Source: Lamellibrachia columna | Taxonomy: Eukaryota; Annelida; Polychaeta; Sabellida; Siboglinidae | Reading direction: 5' to 3' | Assembly (NCBI GenBank): GCA_963662155.1 | Contig: OY759262.1 | Location: 13,096,282-13,160,281, forward strand | DNA length: 64,000 nt | Shown: positions 57,601 to 64,000 of the stretch, in pieces | Layout: each line of letters opens with the position of its first letter | Numbering within the stretch: the stretch's first letter is position 1 | Notes under the pieces: generated by a model | The model's input: only the letters and a program-made list of their open reading frames with translations | What the model was told of the DNA's origin: nothing | Databases searched by the model: none | Position numbers and translations under genes: made by a program

Positions 57601-60600
57601 AGAGAGTCAGGGTGTGAAACAGCGGGCGTCGGGCGTCGGCGTCTCTCGCACACATACACACGTACACACATGTCTGCAACATGGCGCTACATTGGATGGT
57701 GTTGGACCGGAAGTGATGATCCAACGCTAACTAGTGGACGTGGAGGTTGAGCCACACAGCGGTGAGCATGTGTACAAAGTGGCTTCCTTTGCGCAACATA
57801 CTGGACGATATCACTTTAATATTCGCCTGCCTTTTATCGCATTGCATGAAAGAACATATGGGAAAGTGCAATAGTTTCCAAATATTATTAATTTAGCCTG
57901 CATTCAGTATTAACAGGAAGGGCCACTTCTGGGATAAGTTGTTGATTGCATACTAAATGCGCATCAGTTCCCCAATGGACAACAACAATAATATTTTCTG
58001 GGAACAAACTCCAGGGAAGGTAAGATGTTATTTCAAACGTAGGTCTAAATTGTAGGTAATACAATATAATATACTAACTTCTGGTGTTGCGATTTTAATA
58101 TCGCCATGAGTAAGCCGTGCGTCAGTAAAGTTTCTGCGATGCATGCGTGTAAACGCGCGCGGTTTAAGTTATAATCTTATCACTAAAACCACGCGGAGCC
58201 AGAAAGAAAGCAGGACTTTAACAACTGCGGGTCGCTGGTGTACAGACAGCCAGTGACAGAGCCTCGTGGGCTGATGGACACCCAGACAGTGACAGGGCCG
58301 TGACGTGGCACGACTCGTCTCTTGTTACTTACTGTTGATATCTACGCCGAGACATACCGACCATTCGCTGCGAGCGATCTTACGGTCGTTGTCCGAGTCG
58401 CAGTACTTATGGAACTTCTTGGCGCACGTCTTCGGCTTGACGATCTTCTTGAGCATGCGACGGAGTGAGCGGATCTCGGCCCGCGTCAGCACGTTGTTGT
58501 TGTCGGCGTCGAGCTGCGAGAACTTCCACTCAATGGCTCGTTTCTCCGGCGTGTCGAGCAGGGCATCGGAGTCCGACGTCACAGGAAAGTCTGCGATTCA
58601 TAACCACGGACACAACATCAGTAACTTGTCCAAGTGTGTAACTGGGGGGTTACGGGGTGTGGGCGATGTTTTCGTGCGGCCAATACAACCAGCTCGCGCG
58701 TACCCCATAACCAGCTACCCGACTCTACCCGAAATGCCATATTATGAATGTGTCGCACACTTTACAAAGCCAGATGTATCCGGGTAGGAATATCGAGAAA
58801 TCCCACACAGCTTGTTGCATGTTTTTTTAAAGATCCTAGATCTGTATTTTTTGGATGAGAATTTCTACCTTGTCCATAAACCTTATCGAAGTTCTGGTTC
58901 ATTTTGTTATTATAATTCTAGATTAAATCTGCCACAATAGCAGACGTGTTAAGTCCAGTTTGTAGTGGAACTTATATATCCTGTGTCACATAAGATTAAT
59001 TTAGATTCCCAGTAATCAACAAGTTTCGTAATTAAATACCGGTTTCAATATCCTGATTACCTGTACTACTTACATTTTTAATACTATTTGACATTTTCTT
59101 CAAATGTAGAACAAAATAACCTGGTTAGCAGAACAATTGGGTTTTTCTGACAGCTCTTTTTGGTGTTAACAGCATCGTTAGCCGCTGCCTTCGGGCTATA
59201 GCAAGGAGCAGAGTCGTGTTTGTTGTTCTCTTTGGTTTAATTGTTTCATCTGATAATAGCAACTGTCAGGAATACCTATACCATACTGGATGTAGACATT
59301 GCACTATGAAAACTGCCTGGCTCCACCCACACATCGAAACCAACAGCGGTGCATGATCCTGCACGCGGTATGTTCGGCTCACCTCTTGGTGCACCGGGAT
59401 GCTGGGACGGCACTGGCTTCGGAATCCTGGCGTATTCCTGCGAGAACAAACTAATGAGGTTGCTATTGAAGGTCGTCTTGTCCGTTTGGCTGCATTGTTT
59501 CCTCACTGGAAGCACAATAGAAATGTCAGTCACACTATAGGTGCAGATCTGCGAAGCTCAAGCGAGTATAATTGTCATTGTTAGTGAACGGTTGCACGAA
59601 CAGGACGTGGTTTAACGGAATGTTAGTGAACGGTTGAACGAACAGGACGTGGTTTAACGGAATGTTAGCGAACGGTTGCACGAACAGGACGTGGTTTAAC
59701 GGAATGGGTTTAACAGTAAAATGCGTGAGAAAACTGAACAGAATTGTGCAGCAGCGCACATAGCTACGACCAATGGTTGGTTATTAGTCATAGACGCATA
59801 TAGAATATACACGTGTTTCTTTTCTATACGAAAAGGTTGTCATCCTGAAAGGAAATAATTACAAATCGCACACACCTTGTTCCACATTAAGCGCAGGCGC
59901 GTTATCTGAGAACTTTTAATATAAATCACCCAGACATTATTGAAATGTGTATGTATAATTTCAGTCGTGCGTTGTTCTGTTTTGTTCTGTTACGCTGTGG
60001 ACATGACCGTCGCGTCAACGTACCACGCACCACGTACCACGTACGTACAACGCACCACGCACCACGTACGTACAACGTACCACGCTTCTTCTTTTTCGTT
60101 TTCCTCGCACCGGCGCCTCTTCTTTGCTTTTGACCTGTTTAACAGCAAATATGTTGTTTCGCATCACAAAGCCCGGCACAGCGAATGTCTTATCACTGTG
60201 AATGGCGAACACAACTTATACGCATTAAAGACGCATTGCAAACAGTAAATATGCGTTATTTGTGTCCAGCGAATCATGTCGGACACATTAGATCGCGATA
60301 CTATAGTCCCGGCTTTTTATGCATAATGGCGCATTTACGGTAAGCCAGAATCAATACAACAACAATTAACGACATAACGTTCCACACACCAAGAGGCGCT
60401 TGCGAGACCGAGGCGACACCTACCGTTGCGACTGCGACACTTGATCTGCGTGCCGCGCACGGACGACCCTGGGATTGGTTTCCCGTCGTCGGCGACACAC
60501 CAGCAGTAGCCGGTGGCGATGTGGCACTGCACCTCGTTGAACGTGCCATCCGCCTTGCACTCGGGGATGTAAACGTCTGGCGTCGACTGTGTGGCCTGCT

Positions 60601-60648
60601 CCAAAGCCTGTCGTCGCTCGTCGAAGCACTTCGACGCCGGACCGCTCG
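48494..60648 (-). CDS. SMOC: SMOC-family secreted modular calcium-binding protein (3' part, at least six coding exons)
   Basis: Minus-strand exons 60648-60424 (thyroglobulin type-1, TY1), 58590-58333 (EF-hand pair), optionally 55019-54927, 54328-54086 (TY2), 49980-49878, 49151-49064 and 48676-48494 (EC domain, stop) splice in frame. TY1, EF-pair and TY2 are symmetric phase-1 exons. Order TY-TY-EC, with motifs CWCV in both TYs and SEPDPSHTLEER-like PNPDHSMEERAVRW in the EC, identifies SMOC rather than SPARC, testican or nidogen. SMOC proteins act in the extracellular matrix, bind heparan sulfate and tune BMP signalling. Unlike vertebrate SMOC1/2, an EF-hand pair lies between TY1 and TY2. The follistatin/Kazal exon and signal peptide are upstream, outside the window. 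Domain identity is certain from motifs; the exon chain is inferred from phase. Confidence 0.88.
48777..48864. repeat. (ACGC)n(CA)n microsatellite in SMOC intron
   Basis: Alternating CGCA and CACA blocks ending in a pure CA run, about 100 bp from the acceptor of the terminal SMOC exon. Confidence 0.95.
49064..49151 (-). CDS. SMOC: SMOC exon (EC domain, start of EF-hand 1)
   Basis: Acceptor CTTCCTCTAG, donor ATG-GTAAGT. Encodes MMEPNPDHSMEERAVRWKFH then FLDKNRNM. The PDHSMEERAVRW block corresponds to PDPSHTLEERVVHW of vertebrate SMOC. EF-hand 1 is split in its loop and completed in the next exon (D-x-N-x-N-x-K-x-E-xx-E). Confidence 0.93.
49215..49440 (+). repeat. 50-bp tandem repeat, about 4.5 copies
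   Basis: Unit ATGATGTGACTTGGCTAACT then GACACGATGTGACATGACTATAGCTGACAC; copies at about 49219, 49269, 49320, 49370 and 49420. It lies in a SMOC intron. Confidence 0.9.
49878..49980 (-). CDS. SMOC: SMOC exon (EC domain, N-terminal helix)
   Basis: Acceptor TCACTGTCCGACAG, donor AAAGT-GTGAGT. Encodes CPYPQPKQFLTQILDGLTTE and MVEFANNAS, matching the SMOC EC start (vertebrate GCP..K.EF.TS.LDAL.TDMV). Phase 1 in, phase 2 out; both neighbours fit. Confidence 0.92.
50008..53126 (+). repeat. 70-bp minisatellite, about 44 copies, in a SMOC intron
   Basis: The unit contains CACCCACGTGGTCAGGTCAG, GGCAACAGTATGAGGTTATA and GTTTTTCAGTTATAACACAA. Length varies by the number of TCAGG pentamers (one to three), giving 65, 70 or 75 bp. 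Main variants are GTTATAG/GCTATAG and TTTTTC/TTGTTC; the rightmost four copies share TTTTCCCG. Each unit has CACGTG and overlapping AGGTCA hexamers. On the minus strand the array ends 27 bases from the acceptor of exon 49980-49878. Confidence 0.97.
53338..53835 (+). repeat. Dispersed repeat A, copy 4
   Basis: Starts GGTGCTTAATCAATTCGATT and ends near GAAGAAGCAACTTTAAGCA. Closely related to copies at 148 and 34580. It lies in the SMOC intron between TY2 and the EC exons. Confidence 0.9.
54086..54328 (-). CDS. SMOC: SMOC exon: second thyroglobulin type-1 domain (TY2)
   Basis: Acceptor TGTTGTGTGATACAG, donor AAAG-GTAAGG; 243 nt, phase 1-1. Encodes GDKLDCGEQRRVAEDMDRAD, GGIFIPECLANGLYRNEQCH, TGYCWCVDQNSGKPIPGTST and PKCDERKQREFK. 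Six Cys in the usual spacing, with QCH and CWCV. The last codon joins GG-TGT of the next exon to give Gly-Cys. Confidence 0.95.
54927..55019 (-). CDS. Candidate SMOC linker exon
   Basis: CTGTCCTGTCAG acceptor and GGAG-GTAACG donor bound 93 nt (31 codons). In phase 1, compatible with both neighbours, it reads NLRGRPLRPEHAGIRPVSDT and ERPQRQSEQG. In phase 0 it is also open (ITFVVDPYAPNTRAFGPS...), so reading frame is not decisive. It could be an optional exon between the EF pair and TY2, or chance. Confidence 0.35.
55395..55640. promoter_or_regulatory. CpG-rich island with NRF-1-like and CCAAT sites
   Basis: A perfect GCGCATGCGC (NRF-1 core) at 55407-55416, CCAAT at 55520-55524, many CpGs, and a hairpin at 55530-55563, all within 250 bp of otherwise AT-rich intron. 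Suggests an internal promoter or enhancer. No exon was identified beside it. Confidence 0.35.
56150..56215 (+). repeat. 28-bp direct repeat, 2.3 copies
   Basis: GTGGACAGTTTCCAGGCAAC then AGCTCTTG-GACAGTTT, repeated in tandem. Confidence 0.85.
56216..57660. other. SMOC intron sequence, no recognised gene
   Basis: Short frames only (56177-56393, 57357-57617). A (CGGGCGT) direct repeat near 57625 precedes the promoter-like region. Confidence 0.4.
57675..57761 (+). promoter_or_regulatory. Promoter-like segment with ETS and YY1-type sites ending in a splice donor
   Basis: CAACATGGCGCTAC (YY1-type) at about 57677 and ACCGGAAGTGA (ETS/GABP-type) at about 57706 lie 30 bases apart, followed by CAGCG-GTGAGC, a good donor at 57762. 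This is the usual look of a housekeeping first (untranslated) exon on the plus strand, opposite to SMOC. Confidence 0.35.
57917..58019 (+). CDS. Candidate second exon with start codon, opposite to SMOC
   Basis: Bounded by acceptor TTCAGTATTAACAG and strong donor GGGAAG-GTAAGA. An ATG at 57975 opens 15 codons, MDNNNNIFWEQTPGK, in phase 0. With the donor at 57762 it forms a plausible 5' end of a plus-strand gene nested in the SMOC intron. No third exon was found in the remaining 6 kb, and the acceptor is only moderate. Function unknown. Confidence 0.3.
58333..58590 (-). CDS. SMOC: SMOC exon: extra EF-hand pair between TY1 and TY2
   Basis: Acceptor GGTTATGAATCGCAG, donor AACA-GTAAGT; 258 nt, phase 1-1. 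Encodes DSDALLDTPEKRAIEWKFSQ, then a canonical EF loop D-A-D-N-N-N-V-L-T-R-A-E, SLRRMLKKIVKPKTCAKKFH, and a second loop D-S-D-N-D-R-K-I-A-R-S-E with WSVCLGV. Both loops keep ligands at 1, 3, 5 and 12, and the flanking Cys pair is kept. It matches the EC EF-hand pair but lacks the N-terminal helix segment (CP...FLTQ). Codon usage and GC are like TY2. Splice phases join TY1 (G+AC, Asp) and TY2 (A+CC, Thr) exactly. Confidence 0.9.
59583..59707 (+). repeat. 42-bp tandem repeat, 3 copies
   Basis: GTTAGTGAACGGTTGCACGA then ACAGGACGTGGTTTAACGGAAT, three adjacent copies with two to three differences. Confidence 0.92.
60020..60082. repeat. Degenerate ACGTACCACGCACC repeat
   Basis: Alternating CGTACCACG and CGCACCACG units with CGTACGTACAA breaks. 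Confidence 0.75.
60424..60648 (-). CDS. SMOC: SMOC exon: first thyroglobulin type-1 domain (TY1)
   Basis: Acceptor TTGTCTTGCTCGTCAG, donor AACG-GTAGGT; 225 nt, phase 1-1. Encodes SGPASKCFDERRQALEQATQ, VYIPECKADGTFNEVQCHIA, TGYCWCVADDGKPIPGSSV and QIKCRSRN. Six Cys with QCH and CWCV. KCFDERRQALEQA parallels KCRLERAQALEQA of vertebrate SMOC TY1, which places it as the first TY. Confidence 0.95.
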
Positions 60649-62292
60649 CTGACGAGCAAGACAATAGAACATGAACATGGGCAAGTCATTAACCGGAAGC
60701 GAGCGGCTTCGAGGGGTCGCAGCTAAGTCACATCTAACTTTAGGAGTAGCCGAAATAATCTACCCAGAATGCAACAGGTTGTCCAACTTGTCGTCTATTT
60801 CCAGAAATGTTTTTTTGAGTAATTTGAGGAACATTCCGATATAATTCCCTACAGAATCGTGTCAACTAATTTGACGGTCTTTATTTAAATTCGTAATGTT
60901 CGAACGCCACGTGTATGATCAAATCTACGGTGTAGTGACTGTGCCTTCTCAGCGAGTGAGTTGTTTCACATGTAGGCCTTATCTAATTATTCATTTCATT
61001 CAGTCTTTTTCAGTTTAACATGGAAGACTGGCGAAAGAAAGCTACAACAGCGTTCACCTTGTAAACAATGAACAGTTGGATTAAGCGACTGGTATGTTAA
61101 TAGAATTCACAGTATAAAGCCAAATAAATAAAGAAACGCTGAGCTATATATATAATGCAATAAATGCGTTCGTTGCCACACAAAATTAACCAAATATTAG
61201 TGGCGATAGTTAACCGTCAATATTTAATAATAGTCAACACTTACGCAAAAATAAAATTACACAATCTTGCGAGATTCCAGTCGATTGATCCATGACTATT
61301 TACCTTTATATGTTGAATTCTGTGATATCGCTGTTGTTACAGTATTCAAAGGGTTATGTTGAAAAACTTGCTAACCCCAAGAAAAACAATTATATAAATT
61401 AAAAGCCGTTTTTATAACTATTGATTAAAGCAAATACACAATAGTCAGAGGTGCGTGATTTGTGATTATTGGGCAAAATAACGATGTTTTCACCCAGACT
61501 AGTATCTCTAACTATAATCGAGCTTGCGTGTGTATGTCTGTTAATTGTAGTTACGTTTTCCTCCTAGACGGCTTGCACCTCGGGCGCCAAACTTTCGCCA
61601 CGAATGAAACGTAACGCCTTTATTTTATTTCTCGAAATATCCCGTATATCAAGGGTTCTTGGTGGTTTTTATGGTAAATGAAATGTTCGCTACGTAAAAC
61701 GTTAACTTTCCAACAATCGCAGAAACCACTCGCGCGCGGCGAATATGTCGGTACGTAAACCGTTTGAGAGCACGTAGCGCCATCTGGGCGGTTTATATTA
61801 ATCATAGTAGACAGCACTCACCCACGACCTCGGGCCAATACACAATAAACAGATATTCTACTATACTACAACCAACACAAGTAGACTATCCATGGGTCTA
61901 AATCCACGCGACCTTCAACATTGTGAACACGCAGCGAATATTGCATCACGTGTGCGACGCGGTTATGTCTGGTAATACGCTTGACGTTCCCTTAAACAAT
62001 CTCGAGCGTATTCATAGCATATTGGCCTGGGCATTTGGTATCATGACTGTCACGTATGAACTACGTCATGCGGACGGGTATTTTTGCTAGTAAAACTAAT
62101 GGTCGCTACATCCGCTACATGTGTTAGGTCTGCAAACTGTTCTGCTGCATAGATTATGCTATCAGAACCTGAGAACGTAATGACTGGTTGGTTACTGCAG
62201 CACCATGTTGAGTGTTTTACAATTTCATGGATTGCCATCACTTCCAGGTGAAACTAGAAGCACATGCTTGTTAAATACCAAGCACAAAATGG
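60649..62292. other. Probable SMOC intron (upstream), no exon recognised
   Basis: I looked for a Kazal/follistatin exon (C-x-C..., SDG.TY.S.C) on the minus strand and found none. Confidence 0.4.
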
Positions 62293-62345
62293 TGTCAGAA
62301 GTGGGATGCGAACCCACGGCCGCATTTGTGGAGATAGTATGATAC
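62293..62345 (-). repeat. tRNA-Leu-like 3' half (relic or SINE piece)
   Basis: On the minus strand: GTGGGTTCGCATCCCAC (five-pair T stem, seven-base loop, near-consensus B box) followed by TTCTGACA, which fits a tRNA-Leu-type T arm and acceptor strand. The matching 5' acceptor strand and A box are not upstream, so it is not an intact tRNA gene. Confidence 0.5.
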
Positions 62346-64000
62346 AGGTGCCACCTACTGGCGAGCGGATTTAATAATAACATTTATTATAAACTTAGAA
62401 ATATACTTCCGAGTATTCATATTCATATATTGTTAACTACTGTAACGATGTCTTCAGCTAAATGAAATCAGCGAGTGATCAAAGCGAAAGAAATTGGCGC
62501 GTGGTGTGTTTAGAGGCAGTTCATTCGCGCAAAACGCCAAAACTTTGCAAATGGGCTCTTTGTAGTCAACCACTTGAGACCTAAGACGACAGCACACAGT
62601 TTCATTTACAAATAATGGGCACTCCCCTGAAACGGCGATTTTGCGTTCGCCAGATGGCGGCACGTGTTACAAAAAAGATCGCTGTCATCATTCTACTCGT
62701 TGTGAACTGACGGCAGTAAAAGTATCAGACCGGTCAGGAATACAATTCTAATTGTATTACATATACCTGACAAATCACATGGCGAGTGGTTGCTTTTCCG
62801 GATTGGGGTTCTCATTGTGACGGAAATTATATATGCTCCCAGATTCTGGGCGCATACTTAATTAGCTAATTACGATCTCATCCGGGCATTTGACTAATTC
62901 ACAAAATAAGAATTAGCTTTTATCAGTTGATACGATGCAACTTGAATTAACTTTAAACTTTGATTATATTTACACAACTCTCCGACTGAAAGGTTAAATC
63001 AGGCAAAACTAGTTTTGTAGCATCTCGATAATGACGCCGATTGGCTGCTGGCGCTTCACGGGAACGCCTACGCAGAATATAGTGGTGACAGTGGGTGACG
63101 ACGAGACCACGTCTCTGCTGCCTGACTCTCTTCTCGGCGGATTCACGAAGCCGAGCGAGAGTCGGAATAGCAAGACTTGGGTCCCCTGGGAAGTCAAACG
63201 AAAACAGTTCCTTAGGTATTCGTCTTCCATTTTTGTTTGACATGTACACCTGTGTTTGTGTGACATGCTACGTTTGTGTGACATGCTACGTTTGTGTGAC
63301 ATGCTACGCTGGCGTGGCGCTCGCTATTAAAATGTTGTAGTCTCGTCGGCTGTTAGGTTAATGTTCTCTGCCGTTTGTGCGAATAATTAGCCACTTTGCC
63401 TAAATGCGGGCGTCCGTCATAATCAGACACCGACAGAGACTTCCTGGTGTGTTACAGACGAATGTAGGGCATAGTAAGTTTGGATATAGGAAGATTAAAA
63501 AAATCATACGATCTGACATAAATACATTGTCAGGTTTGCTGGTAGAAGCTGTTGAGAGTGAAATGGTGGGTTTTTAGATGATTTTAATAGGCGGGAGGAT
63601 ATTTTGGATTTGTTTGGCCACTAGATATGTGTGCGCCGTAATTCGTGGCAATATTGGTAAATATTGACGGGTATCGCACATACAGGCATTTTGCAAGAGG
63701 TAGAAATGTCTAATTTTGACAAAACTCGACCACCATGTCAACGGGATGATGACAGCGGCAGGTAAAAAGTTTTAGAATTTTTGAATGTGACGTTTTCTTA
63801 TAATCATGTAAAACGTTAACATGGCCACCAATGGGAAAGTCAACTGTTGGCTGAATCCAACAGCAGACGGTTGTCTGACGGTGGAACGGCAAAACCCCCG
63901 ACGTATGTGAATCTTTGAAACAACAACTGCGTTCGTCGAGCGTGTCTGACGTCGACCAGAGGCAGTTGGTTTCAAAAGAACGTTCTGCCGACGCACAGGT
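62346..64000. other. No recognised gene to window end
   Basis: Contains an 18-bp tandem (TTTGTGTGACATGCTACG, three copies, 63254-63309). A minus-strand frame at 62953-63249 (FDFPGDPSLAIPTLARLRES...) has an acceptor-like CTTCCCAG inside, but no donor of the right phase, so it was not called. Confidence 0.4.

Larger units (their letters stand above)
58591..60423. other. SMOC intron between TY1 and the EF-hand exon
   Basis: No exon that keeps phase. A 55-nt stretch at 59383-59437 has fair splice sites but would break the frame. 59583-59707 is a repeat (listed separately). Confidence 0.45.

Noticed and set aside
59383..59437. Extra SMOC exon between TY1 and the EF-hand exon
   Set aside because: Acceptor CTCGCAG and donor GTGAGC look good, but 55 nt would break the phase-1 chain, and the peptide (YARIPKPVPSQHPG) has no SMOC counterpart.
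62293..62345. Functional tRNA-Leu gene
   Set aside because: Only the T arm and 3' acceptor strand are present; the A box and 5' acceptor strand are missing.
62953..63249. 98-codon minus-strand frame as the upstream SMOC exon
   Set aside because: No Kazal/follistatin cysteines and no phase-compatible GT donor; kept as unexplained.

Overview
The window is animal nuclear DNA: spliced genes with GT-AG introns, long satellite-like arrays, LINE and hAT relics, and no operons. The two conserved genes (DNAJC4 and a SMOC-family gene) are metazoan. Compact introns, tRNA-headed SINE debris and mixed CR1-like/RTE-like/hAT remnants fit an invertebrate, possibly a lophotrochozoan such as a mollusc, but the sequence alone does not fix the taxon. 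All coordinates were counted by hand.

Layout. 0-5 kb: a dispersed repeat (repeat A), then the 3' end of a non-LTR retrotransposon whose C-terminal coding segment has expanded into about 40 tandem copies of a 63-bp unit. 5.8-9.55 kb: a 20-bp minisatellite of about 189 copies with higher-order duplications. 9.8-19.2 kb: microsatellites, a long polypurine tract, a candidate first exon at 12.8 kb, and a perfectly homogeneous 40-bp array. 19.5-28.4 kb: a nest of mobile-element remains (TIR elements, a 2.5-kb element with 226-bp inverted arms, RT and hAT transposase relics, a recent CR1-like LINE). 28.9-31.9 kb: a two-coding-exon C2H2 zinc-finger gene (602 codons, 14 fingers) followed by decayed fingers. 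32.2-38.3 kb: a hAT-type element, local duplications, an inverted copy of repeat A, AT repeats. 39.2-45.4 kb: a complete six-coding-exon DNAJC4 gene (268 codons), with a LINE copy nested in repeat A in intron 1 and a 1.14-kb hAT element with a perfect 8-bp target-site duplication in intron 4. 48.5-60.65 kb, minus strand: the 3' part of a SMOC-type secreted calcium-binding gene, with a 3.1-kb 70-bp minisatellite in one intron. The remainder to 64 kb is probably its upstream intron; the Kazal/follistatin exon and signal peptide are not in the window.

The genes do not form one pathway. DNAJC4 is a mitochondrial or membrane J-protein, SMOC is an extracellular BMP/matrix modulator, and the zinc-finger protein is a presumed nuclear regulator. 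The most interesting points are the SMOC architecture (an extra EF-hand pair on a phase-1 symmetric exon between the two thyroglobulin domains), the minisatellite born inside a retrotransposon reading frame, and several TIR elements that can be delimited in this window.
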